DNA of 64,000 bases from Candidatus Phycosocius bacilliformis (lineage in GTDB: Bacteria; Pseudomonadota; Alphaproteobacteria; Caulobacterales; Aquidulcibacteraceae): contig NZ_BFBR01000001.1 of assembly GCF_003112735.1 (NCBI RefSeq), positions 496,001-560,000 on the forward strand. Direction: 5' to 3'. Numbering within the stretch: the first letter of the stretch is position 1; every line of letters begins with the position of its first letter. Below the pieces are notes generated by a model that saw only the letters and a program-made list of their open reading frames with translations, was not told the DNA's origin and did no database searches. The translations under genes and the position numbers were made by a program. Of the stretch, positions 34,757 to 42,266 are shown one piece after another.

Positions 34757-35371
34757 TTGGGACACGTCTGTTCCACGATCGACCAACCAGAAAATTTTGA
34801 CCGCCTAGCGCCCAAAAGCGAAACCGCAAATCGGTCAAAACCTCTGTATACAGATGAACAAAGAGCCCGTCGCGATGCCTCTGTTTGGACTTTGGTTCAA
34901 GCCATTTTGGCCCCTATACAATTTGTGGTTTTCCTGATCAGTCTTGGTCTGGTTGGCTATTATTTGAGCACGGGCAAGGGTTATGAGGCGGCCACAATCT
35001 CCATTCTGATCAAGACCTTCTTGCTTTACACCATCATGATCACTGGCTCGATTTGGGAAAAAGTGGTGTTTGATGAATGGCTATTTGTGGAGGCGTTTTT
35101 CTGGGAAGACGTCTTCTCGATGTTGGTCCTCGCACTCCAGACACTTTATGTCGCTGCCCTGCTCAATGGCTGGTGGACTCCCGAACAGCAGGTTTATATC
35201 GCGGTCGCCGCCTACGCGACCTATGTCATCAATGCAGGCCAATTCTTGTGGAAGCTGCGGCAGGCTCGACGAGAAGTCCAAGGGGTGAGCCCCATGGGAG
35301 GCTCACGGGCGGATGATCAAAGTTCGTCAGCCAAACACACGGCCAATCGCTGGGCGGGGCAAGAATCATGA
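34757..35371 (+). CDS. bchF: 2-vinyl bacteriochlorophyllide (chlorophyllide) hydratase
   Basis: BchF adds water to the C3 vinyl group on the way to bacteriochlorophyll a. The conserved protein starts at LYTDEQRARRDASVWTLVQ (base 34847) and continues through ILAPIQFVVFLISLGLVGYY, ITGSIWEKVVF, FVEAFFWEDVFSMLVLALQTLY and YATYVINAGQFLWK, the whole family core in about 150 residues with four membrane helices. The start is unclear: there is no ATG between 34625 and the core, and this entry uses an in-frame TTG at 34757; the frame stays open to 34511. It overlaps lhaA by four bases. The bchNBHLM genes that normally follow bchF are absent. Confidence 0.9.
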   Translation: MGHVCSTIDQPENFDRLAPKSETANRSKPLYTDEQRARRDASVWTLVQAILAPIQFVVFLISLGLVGYYLSTGKGYEAATISILIKTFLLYTIMITGSIWEKVVFDEWLFVEAFFWEDVFSMLVLALQTLYVAALLNGWWTPEQQVYIAVAAYATYVINAGQFLWKLRQARREVQGVSPMGGSRADDQSSSAKHTANRWAGQES

Positions 35372-36885
35372 GGCCCGGCAATAACCCTCGTCCTGTCAGT
35401 GCCGGGGGATCTTCGGCCCAAGAGGCGCGTGCTGCCCGCAATGCCGCGGCTTGGCGGCAATTGTTGGTTGCGATGTTACCCTTCGCCGATTCAGCAAGCG
35501 TGGATCTTCCCATCAGCCGCCTTCTGCGCCTGTCGCTGTTTCAGATTTCAACGGGCATGGCTGCGGTCTTGCTGACCGGCACGCTAAATCGAGTCATGAT
35601 TATCGAATTGGGCGTCAGCGGTAGCCTCGTGGCAGCCATGGTATCCTTGCCGCTTCTGTTCGCCCCCTTGCGCGCTGTGATCGGGCACAAGTCCGACACG
35701 TATAAATCCTATCTTGGTTGGCGGCGGTCGCCCTTTATCTTCATGGGAACTTTGGCCCAGTTCGGCGGGTTGGCCATCATGCCCTTTGCCTTGCTGATCC
35801 TGTCAGGTGATGGCCAAGGTCCTGTCTTCATTGGCCATATTGGGGCCGCGCTTGCATTCTTGCTGGTTGGGGTCGGCATGCACACAACCCAGACTGCCGG
35901 TCTGGCACTGGCAACAGATCTCGCCACGGACGAGACACGGCCAAGAGTTGTTGCACTCCTGTATGTCATGCTGCTTGTGGGCATGCTGATCGCCTCGCTG
36001 GTTTTTGGCAGCCTGCTGATGGACTTCGGGCCAATCCGCCTGATCCAGGTTATTCAGGGGGCAGCGCTTGTATCCTTGGTGCTGAACACAATAGCCGTGT
36101 GGAAGCAGGAGGTGCGTAACCCCGCCTTAACGGCTCATGATGTGGTCCGGCCAGCCTTTAAGGAGCAATGGACCCTTTTAATCCAACAGGGGCGGACGGT
36201 GCGGCTCTTGGTCGCCACCGGACTTGGGGCAGGTGCCTTTGCTATGCAGGACGTCTTGCTAGAGCCTTATGGGGCCGAAGTATTGGGGATGAACGTCGGT
36301 TCAACCACCTCTCTCACCGCACTTTGGGCAACCGGAACATTGATCGGCTTTGCTTTGGCAGCCCAGCAATTGAGCCGGGATGGCGAGGCACACCGGCTGG
36401 CTGGCTTTGGTGCACTCATCGGGATTGGGGCTTTTGCATGCGTCATCCTCGGTGGCGCGATCGCACTGACACCGCTTTTCTGCCTCGGTGTGATGGCCAT
36501 TGGTCTGGGTGGCGGTCTGTTTTCCGTGGGGACCTTGACCGCTGCCATGGCGCTGGCCCGGAGAGGACACCAATCAGGCATAGCACTTGGCGCCTGGGGC
36601 GGAGTTCAGGCCACAGCGGCGGGCATTGGCATTGCGCTGGGCGGGGGCATCCGCGACCTTGGGAGCCAATTGACAGCTTCCGGCGCACTCGGTCCAGCTT
36701 TCAGCGGGCCGGCGACCAGCTATGGCATCGTCTATCACCTTGAAATCGGGCTTTTGTTCGCTGCTTTGGTGGCGATTGGCCCGCTCGCCAAACACGCCGC
36801 CAGCGCCCTGCAAAGCGGCCAATCCGAACACGCCTCAGACCCCAGCGAGCGCCGATTCGGCCTTGCTGAATTCCCAACCCTTTAA
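35368..36885 (+). CDS. lhaA: LhaA, light-harvesting complex 1 assembly protein
   Basis: A 505-residue member of the BCD/PucC branch of the major facilitator superfamily. LhaA helps assemble light-harvesting complex 1 around the reaction centre. It has about twelve helices, the family opening LLRLSLFQISTGMAAVLLTG followed by LNRVMIIELGVSGSLVAAM, and the loop GHKSDTYKSYLGWRRSPFIF. The long N-terminal extension (about 40 residues) is typical of LhaA. Its ATG lies within the bchF stop, and puhA follows after 32 bases; the lhaA-puhA order is conserved in purple bacteria. Confidence 0.94.
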   Translation: MRPGNNPRPVSAGGSSAQEARAARNAAAWRQLLVAMLPFADSASVDLPISRLLRLSLFQISTGMAAVLLTGTLNRVMIIELGVSGSLVAAMVSLPLLFAPLRAVIGHKSDTYKSYLGWRRSPFIFMGTLAQFGGLAIMPFALLILSGDGQGPVFIGHIGAALAFLLVGVGMHTTQTAGLALATDLATDETRPRVVALLYVMLLVGMLIASLVFGSLLMDFGPIRLIQVIQGAALVSLVLNTIAVWKQEVRNPALTAHDVVRPAFKEQWTLLIQQGRTVRLLVATGLGAGAFAMQDVLLEPYGAEVLGMNVGSTTSLTALWATGTLIGFALAAQQLSRDGEAHRLAGFGALIGIGAFACVILGGAIALTPLFCLGVMAIGLGGGLFSVGTLTAAMALARRGHQSGIALGAWGGVQATAAGIGIALGGGIRDLGSQLTASGALGPAFSGPATSYGIVYHLEIGLLFAALVAIGPLAKHAASALQSGQSEHASDPSERRFGLAEFPTL

Positions 36886-36917
36886 CCCCGACCCTTCAAC
36901 AACGACGGAGAAGTGAC

Positions 36918-37700
36918 ATGTATAACCATTATTTCGCGGGGACCGTGGATGTCACAGAGATAGTTCTCTATGTCTTCTTTGGTTTTTTCCTCATGCTGGT
37001 ACTTTATCTCTTGCGCGAAGGCCGGCGCGAGGGATTTCCACTGGAACATGATGTTACCGGTGAGCTGGAACCGACCCCCGGGGTCTTTTTCCGCGCTCTG
37101 CCCAAAACCTATCTGCTGCCCGGTGGCGGCAAGCTGGTGAAGCCTGATGATTCACGTGATACCCACGCCACCCAGTTCAAGCGCACGGCGGCGTGGTCTG
37201 GATCACCGATCGAGCCTGATGGCAATCCGCTGACCTCGGGCATCGGTCCTGGCTCTTATGCAATGCGGGCAGACAAGCCCGATATGACCAATCATGGCAC
37301 CACACGTTTGGCACCCTTGCGGATCGCCACTGATTACTACACCGACAAGCGCGATCCAGAGCTACGTGGCTTTGCCCTTGTCGGTCTTGATGGCGCACAT
37401 GCGGGCACAATTACAGATATTTGGGTGGATCGGGCCGAATTCTTGATCCGCTATCTGGAAGTCGATGTAACCGCTGAGGGTGGGCCGACCAAGCATGTGC
37501 TTGTGCCAATGACCATGTGTGTGGTGCAAAAGGGCTTGAAGCGCGTGCGCCTCGATGCCGTCCTCGGCAGCCAAGTTGCCGGTGCGCCGACATTGGCCAA
37601 TCCTGACCAGATCACCCTGCTCGAAGAGGAAAAGATTGTTGGCTATTTCGGTGCCGGCTATCTTTATGCAACCCCTGCCCGGTCGGAGCCTGCCATATGA
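36918..37700 (+). CDS. puhA: Photosynthetic reaction centre H subunit
   Basis: PuhA is the cytoplasmic-side subunit that caps the L/M reaction centre and guides protons to QB. The 260-residue protein has a short periplasmic N-terminus, a single membrane helix (about 13-33, IVLYVFFGFFLMLVLYLL), REGRREGFPLE just after it, and the cytoplasmic PRC-barrel domain with LRIATDYYTDKRDPELRGFALVG and ITDIWVDRAEFLIRYLEV. GGAGAAGTGAC precedes the ATG. Its presence shows the organism encodes a type-2 reaction centre, although pufL and pufM are outside the window. Confidence 0.97.
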   Translation: MYNHYFAGTVDVTEIVLYVFFGFFLMLVLYLLREGRREGFPLEHDVTGELEPTPGVFFRALPKTYLLPGGGKLVKPDDSRDTHATQFKRTAAWSGSPIEPDGNPLTSGIGPGSYAMRADKPDMTNHGTTRLAPLRIATDYYTDKRDPELRGFALVGLDGAHAGTITDIWVDRAEFLIRYLEVDVTAEGGPTKHVLVPMTMCVVQKGLKRVRLDAVLGSQVAGAPTLANPDQITLLEEEKIVGYFGAGYLYATPARSEPAI

Positions 37701-38410
37701 GCCAGGAGCACGACTTCGAGCCCATTCGTGGGCTTCCCAGCGACTTGCCGGAGGGTGAAACCATCCTCTGGCAAGGCGAGCCGGACTGGATAATGATGGC
37801 ACGGCGGGTGTTCCGCGTTGATTGGGTAGCTCTATACTTCGTGTTGTTGATGGTTTGGCGGGTGTTTGATGCCGTTAATGGCGGACAAAGCATCGGCCAA
37901 GCAGTGACGGCAGCCCTTTGGGTAGCTCCAATCGGAATCGTCGGCCTGGCAATCCTGGGAGGGTTGGCTTTTCTCAATAGCCGAACAACCGTCTATACAT
38001 TGACCAATCATCGCTTGGTCATGCGTTTTGGCGCTGCTCTCACCAAGGCCATCAATATTCCGTTCAAGATCATTGAAAGTGCGGCGGTCAACCAAAAGGC
38101 CGATGGTAGCGGCGACATTGCCATCCAATTGGTCAAGCCCAACAAGATTTCGGTGATCCTGTTGTGGCCGCATGCGCGGCCGGGCTTCATTTCCCAGCCA
38201 CAGCCCTCACTCCGCTGTCTTAAGGACGCCGGTCAAGCGGCGGCGATCCTGGGAGAAGCCTTGCGGGCGGCACATGATCAAGCCTCAGCCCAAGTCACGG
38301 CAAGCCGGACTGAGGAAACCGTCACCTCGGCGACTAAGCCCGCAAAAGATAAGGCTGCCGCCAAACGTGGCAAAACTGCGGGTGTGGGACCAAGTCCAGC
38401 ACTGGCGTAA
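37697..38410 (+). CDS. puhB: PuhB, reaction centre assembly protein
   Basis: PuhB aids early assembly of the reaction centre. The 237-residue protein starts within the puhA stop (ATGA). It opens EPIRGLPSDLPEGETILWQGEPDW, the typical PuhB start, has two to three membrane helices (about 45-105), then a bacterial PH-like domain (TVYTLTNHRLVMRFGAAL). The C-terminal 40 residues are Ala/Lys-rich and probably disordered. A 332-base gap separates it from puhC, unusual for these normally close genes. Confidence 0.94.
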   Translation: MSQEHDFEPIRGLPSDLPEGETILWQGEPDWIMMARRVFRVDWVALYFVLLMVWRVFDAVNGGQSIGQAVTAALWVAPIGIVGLAILGGLAFLNSRTTVYTLTNHRLVMRFGAALTKAINIPFKIIESAAVNQKADGSGDIAIQLVKPNKISVILLWPHARPGFISQPQPSLRCLKDAGQAAAILGEALRAAHDQASAQVTASRTEETVTSATKPAKDKAAAKRGKTAGVGPSPALA

Positions 38411-38742
38411 ACCAGTCTGATCGGGCCCGCGATGCTCTCCGTCCGTCGCAGGCCCGCCCAGTCCTCACACGATTCAGCCCATTTGCGGCTTTGAATCGAC
38501 AAGTTCGACGGACCTTGCAGATCGCGCTGGATATGGGCGCTGAGCCGGGGTCCGCTGCCACGTTTGTGGCACCACGTTTTCAGGCCCTGCATTCATGGGC
38601 CAGATCGCAACTGAGACAATTTCTTGGCTCAGGGTACCCATGCCCAGGTGCCAAGCCGGAAGACGAAATTGGGTTTCAAGCAAGCCCGATGTGAGTGAAA
38701 GATGCTTCCGGTCGTTCCGGGGGCCAGCAGAAGGAATGCAGC
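38411..38742. other. 332-bp gap between puhB and puhC
   Basis: GC-rich sequence without a convincing gene. A TTG-started frame of 67 codons (38491-38694) lacks a ribosome site and resembles nothing I recognise. A short hairpin TGCCAC-GTTT-GTGGCA lies near 38558 without a T-tract. The gap may be a relic of a lost gene or contain a puhC promoter. Confidence 0.45.
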
Positions 38743-39204
38743 ATGAGTGCGATCGATCATGAGCCATTTCCCAAAGGTGCCCTCTACGCCGCGGGCAGCT
38801 TAATCTTGCTGTCGTTGGTGGCGGCCGGTGTGGGCCGCTATCAAAATCTAAATCCGCCGATTGATGCGGTGGTGGCGGCCCCCGTCCCCACTCAAATTTT
38901 GCGGATGCGCTTTTCCGATCAGGCCGATGGCTCAGTCATTGTGTTCAATGCAGATACCGGGAGCCGTATCGAATTGCTTAAACCGGGCGAGGATGCCTTT
39001 GTTCGGGCGGTGATGCGCGGCTTCGTGCGTGATCGGAAGCTACGCCATATCGGACCGGAGACCCCATTCGCGTTGAGCCTTTATGCCAATAAAAGATTGA
39101 CCGTTTCAGATCCGACCACGGGCAAAGAGATTGATCTGCGGGCCTTTGGCCCAACCAACGAAGCCGCCTTTGCCCGCTTCCTGCCCCTGTCGGACACGCC
39201 TTAA
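38743..39204 (+). CDS. puhC: PuhC, photosynthetic complex assembly protein
   Basis: PuhC is needed for normal reaction centre and LH1 accumulation. The 153-residue protein has one N-terminal membrane helix (about 13-33, ALYAAGSLILLSLVAAGVGRY) and a periplasmic domain with ILRMRFSDQADGSVIVFNADTG and FVRAVMRGFVRDRKLR, then PFALSLYANKRLTVSDPTTGKEIDLRAFG, a standard PuhC ending. The ATG at 38743 follows AAGGAATGCAGC; the frame is open to 38695. Confidence 0.92.
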   Translation: MSAIDHEPFPKGALYAAGSLILLSLVAAGVGRYQNLNPPIDAVVAAPVPTQILRMRFSDQADGSVIVFNADTGSRIELLKPGEDAFVRAVMRGFVRDRKLRHIGPETPFALSLYANKRLTVSDPTTGKEIDLRAFGPTNEAAFARFLPLSDTP

Positions 39205-39244
39205 TGCCTGAGACGGTTCGTTCCATGTGTCAGATCAGGGTCCC

Positions 39245-40069
39245 ATGATGGATTTGGCAAGCCTGACCATACCGATCGCGACCACGGTTTTTGCCTGGTG
39301 GTTTAGTACCGGCATCATCCTGTTGCTGGTGCGGCTGCCGCCTGCAACCTATGGCACAGCATTGGGATTGTTTGCGCTTGTGCTGGCCTTGGCTACTGGG
39401 GGAGTAATCGTGACAGCGCGCTTAGATACGCCCCTATCGGCGTATCTTGCCGCGGGATGTGCGTTGTGCATCTGGGGGTGGCATGAGGCGAGCTTCCTGA
39501 TGGGCAAAATCACAGGACCGCGACCAGCCGCCTGCCCGACCAATGCGACGGGTTGGCGTCGGTTCAAATATGCAACTCTGACAGTTATCCATCATGAGGT
39601 CGCGATTTTTCTCACGCTTTTGGCCCTGATTGGATTGACTTGGGGACAGCCCAATCCTGTTGCCGCCTGGACATTTGGGGTCCTGTTCACGATGCGGATC
39701 AGCGCGAAACTCAATATCTTCCTTGGTGTGCCCAATCTGACAGATGAGTTTTTCCCACCCCATCTTGCTCATCTGAAAACCTATCTCCCCAAACGGCCGA
39801 TGAATGCCCTCATGCCGATTTCGGTGATCGGCTCGCTGATCTTATGTGCATGGCTGATGGGTCAGGCCGACCGAGCCCCCGAAGGCTCTGCTATGGCCAC
39901 TGGCTTTGTTTTGCTGTTTACCTTGACGGCCTTGGCCTTGCTTGAGCACTTCTTCATGATGTTGCCGGTTCAGGATGCGGCCCTTTGGCGATGGGCGGCA
40001 CCGGGCAAGCCCGCTGCCAAGTCCGCTGCGGTCAAGCCAAAGCCGGACACGCCGGGAACACAAGCCTAG
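39245..40069 (+). CDS. puhE: PuhE, photosynthetic complex membrane protein (DUF3623)
   Basis: PuhE is a polytopic membrane protein that modulates bacteriochlorophyll production and reaction centre assembly. The 274-residue protein has about seven helices and the family segments WHEASFLMGKITGPRP, ATLTVIHHEVAIFLT and ISAKLNIFLGVPNLTDEFFPPHLAHLKTY. The C-terminus is a Lys/Pro/Ala-rich tail. ATG codons at 39245 and 39248 are both possible. In most clusters acsF or hypothetical genes separate puhC and puhE; here they are only 40 bases apart. Confidence 0.92.
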   Translation: MMDLASLTIPIATTVFAWWFSTGIILLLVRLPPATYGTALGLFALVLALATGGVIVTARLDTPLSAYLAAGCALCIWGWHEASFLMGKITGPRPAACPTNATGWRRFKYATLTVIHHEVAIFLTLLALIGLTWGQPNPVAAWTFGVLFTMRISAKLNIFLGVPNLTDEFFPPHLAHLKTYLPKRPMNALMPISVIGSLILCAWLMGQADRAPEGSAMATGFVLLFTLTALALLEHFFMMLPVQDAALWRWAAPGKPAAKSAAVKPKPDTPGTQA

Positions 40070-40174
40070 ACCGAAAACAGGCGAGATCGCCTTGACGCAG
40101 CTTCCTCGAACATGACGATGATTTCAGTTTCTCTTGTTTCTATCCCAGCAAACACCGCCTTAGGAGATGCCACC

Positions 40175-40741
40175 ATGTATGCAGAAGCAGCATCTGTGTG
40201 TGACCCACTGCGACCGGCAGTCCCAGACGAGCCGATCATTCCGGCTATTGGCGCGGATGGAACATTGTTTCCGATCGGCAAGCTCAAGGCCCATCAGGAC
40301 GGAACACTACATCTGGCGATTTCGGTGTTTGTATTCTGTGGCAGCAGGCTACTGATCCAACAGCGCGCTGCATCTAAATACCATTGCGGCGGCCAATGGG
40401 CCAACACATGCTGTACCCACCCGCATTGGAACGAAAGCCTGGATGCGAGCGCGGCGCGACGTTTGCAAGAGGAATTGGGCTTGAACCTGACTTTGGTTCC
40501 CACCCAGGTTCTCGACTACCGCGCAGCGGTATCCGATGGCCTGATCGAGCATGAGCGCGTGCAAGTTTATCGGGCTGATGTGCCACAGCCCGATTTACCA
40601 TTCCGCCTTGATCCCGACGAAGTTGCCGCTGTAGCCTGGGTTGAAGTTGAGGCCTTAAAGGCCGACGCGCGTACCAATCCCGATCGTTATGCGCCTTGGT
40701 TTATGATCTATTTGTCACGCTGGGACGAACTTAACCTTTAG
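40175..40741 (+). CDS. idi: Isopentenyl-diphosphate delta-isomerase, type I
   Basis: IDI interconverts IPP and DMAPP, supplying the prenyl units for carotenoids and the bacteriochlorophyll tail. The 188-residue Nudix enzyme has the catalytic cysteine region ANTCCTHPHWNE (about 77-88), RRLQEELGL with metal-binding Glu residues, and YRADVPQPDLPFRLDPDEVAAVAWV. The ATG at 40175 follows GGAGA; a frame opens earlier at 40112. It probably belongs to the puh transcript and ends at a hairpin. Confidence 0.93.
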   Translation: MYAEAASVCDPLRPAVPDEPIIPAIGADGTLFPIGKLKAHQDGTLHLAISVFVFCGSRLLIQQRAASKYHCGGQWANTCCTHPHWNESLDASAARRLQEELGLNLTLVPTQVLDYRAAVSDGLIEHERVQVYRADVPQPDLPFRLDPDEVAAVAWVEVEALKADARTNPDRYAPWFMIYLSRWDELNL

Positions 40742-40742
40742 A

Positions 40743-40765
40743 CGCTGCCAAGCCCGCTGGCAGCG
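40743..40765. terminator. Stem-loop between convergent idi and tetR genes
   Basis: CGCTGCCA and TGGCAGCG form a perfect 8-bp stem with a seven-base loop just after the idi stop. There is no clear T-tract on either strand, so it is a possible rather than sure terminator. Confidence 0.55.
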
Positions 40766-40768
40766 CCC

Positions 40769-41386
40769 TTAATCACCCAGATTGGCCAGTATTGCTGCCA
40801 AAGATTGCCGCACGACTTGCCGGGATTCAGTAACCGACAATTCCTGATCCATGCGCAGACCGCACCAATTCTGAAAACTAAGCATCATTTTTATGCTGCG
40901 ACTTGCCAAGGCATCTTCAAGCACATGCGGCGGCAGAAGGTTTTCAATGGTGGCAAATTCCAGCTGCAAAGTCCGCCTATATTCCTCTGTCAAAAAGGCG
41001 GATCGGAAACGCTTGAAGCTAGCAGACAGCCTGAAAGGGCGAATCCGCTCAAAAATCGTTGTCCGGCGCTCAATGACATTGTCCAGCCGCTCTTTCCAGG
41101 TCGCCCCAAGCACGGGCTCACGCAACATCGGCATGACTTCGGCCACAACCCGCGCACTCACCTCCCGATACAGTGTATCCATATCGTCGAAATGGCGGAA
41201 AACCGATCGCAAACCAACACCGGCCACTTCCGCAACCCGCGCAGCACTGGGTGACAAATCGCCATCATTGACCAATTGCAGCACAGCCGCCACGATCTTG
41301 TCGCGGCTGGTTTGGCTGCGGGCTCGCCGTCCGTCTCCGGGCGCGTCAGAAACCAGCGCGACTATGGGTGGTGAAGCCTGTGACAT
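40769..41386 (-). CDS. TetR-family transcriptional regulator
   Basis: A 205-residue regulator with an N-terminal TetR HTH (RDKIVAAVLQLVNDGDLSPSAARVAEVAGVGLRSVFRHFDDMDTLYREV in three helices, about 20-68) and an all-helical C-terminal domain of unknown ligand. The ATG at 41386 is preferred; the frame is open to 41428. It is divergent from the next membrane protein gene, which it may control. Confidence 0.87.
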   Translation of the reverse strand: MSQASPPIVALVSDAPGDGRRARSQTSRDKIVAAVLQLVNDGDLSPSAARVAEVAGVGLRSVFRHFDDMDTLYREVSARVVAEVMPMLREPVLGATWKERLDNVIERRTTIFERIRPFRLSASFKRFRSAFLTEEYRRTLQLEFATIENLLPPHVLEDALASRSIKMMLSFQNWCGLRMDQELSVTESRQVVRQSLAAILANLGD

Positions 41387-41538
41387 GATCCCTGTGTTGC
41401 CGGAAAGTGATGAAATGGCAAGGCGCACCTCCAGTTAGACGTCTTGTCCGCCAGATATTGGCTTGATAAGTGTCAATTCCTGCAGCCAATAATCATTGTG
41501 CGGACAACCTGCGGAAGGATCGCGGATCGGGAGGTGGC

Positions 41539-42162
41539 ATGTTGATATGGATGATTTGGGGTGTCGCTTTGGGCCTCTATCTCTCATTTCTCTTCTGGTA
41601 TGAAAATTGGCGTGGACCTCTGAAGCCACAAGAGATCGACCGCTTTCTCGAAGCGGTTGGCCCTCGGCTGGAGGAATCAGGCAACAGCCGGGCTGTCTTG
41701 CGCGCCTTTCTGGAACAGGATGACGGTCGCGAATTCCACATGCTCAACGTGGTCAAGGCTGAGATGGGGCACGTTATCGATCCCCGGTCAGGCCGATCTG
41801 TCAAAGGTGTTACCTTATTGAACCGATACAGTCGGCGATTTCTGCCGATCCTGATCTCGCGCGGGGGCCTGCCTGCCATTGTTGGACGCAAAGTCGGCGG
41901 TTACATTGATGCTTGGAAGACGCCGAATGACCCAGGCTGGACCTTGTTTGGCCTGATGCGCTATCGCAGCCGCCGAGATCTTGTGGCTTTGGCAACCCAT
42001 CCCGACTTCCTCGCTGCCCATCCAGAAAAGCAATTGGGAACCGCGGTGACCTTCTCTTTCCCGACCCAATCGATCCTTAGTCTCTATGCCGGACCGCGGG
42101 TGACGGCCTTTTTGGTCCTCGCCCTTGCAGCGGCTCTGACCCAAATCGGTCTTGGCGTTTAG
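41539..42162 (+). CDS. Conserved hypothetical membrane protein
   Basis: I do not recognise a family. The 207-residue protein has an N-terminal membrane helix (about 2-20, LIWMIWGVALGLYLSFLFW), a central soluble part with AFLEQDDGREFHMLNVVK, RFLPILISRGGLPAIVGRKV and FGLMRYRSRRDLVALATHPDFLAAHPEK, and a C-terminal helix (VTAFLVLALAAALTQIGL). The central part loosely recalls DUF1330-like dimeric alpha/beta barrels. The ATG at 41539 follows GGGAGG. It is transcribed away from the tetR gene across a 152-base gap. Confidence 0.8.
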   Translation: MLIWMIWGVALGLYLSFLFWYENWRGPLKPQEIDRFLEAVGPRLEESGNSRAVLRAFLEQDDGREFHMLNVVKAEMGHVIDPRSGRSVKGVTLLNRYSRRFLPILISRGGLPAIVGRKVGGYIDAWKTPNDPGWTLFGLMRYRSRRDLVALATHPDFLAAHPEKQLGTAVTFSFPTQSILSLYAGPRVTAFLVLALAAALTQIGLGV

Positions 42163-42266
42163 GCCCGACTGCGCTTCGATAGACACGCCAGCGCCGACGG
42201 CACCTAAATTGAGATGAGAGTATTCAGGGAGGGCTTGAAGAGAGCCTGCGCCAAAACAACCCCATC

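Noticed and set aside
38491-38694. Small gene between puhB and puhC
   Set aside because: TTG start, no ribosome site, no familiar sequence and no conserved gene expected here.
40125-40155. PpsR-type TGT-N12-ACA site upstream of idi
   Set aside because: The closest arrangement has the wrong spacing (14 bases) and weak flanking bases.
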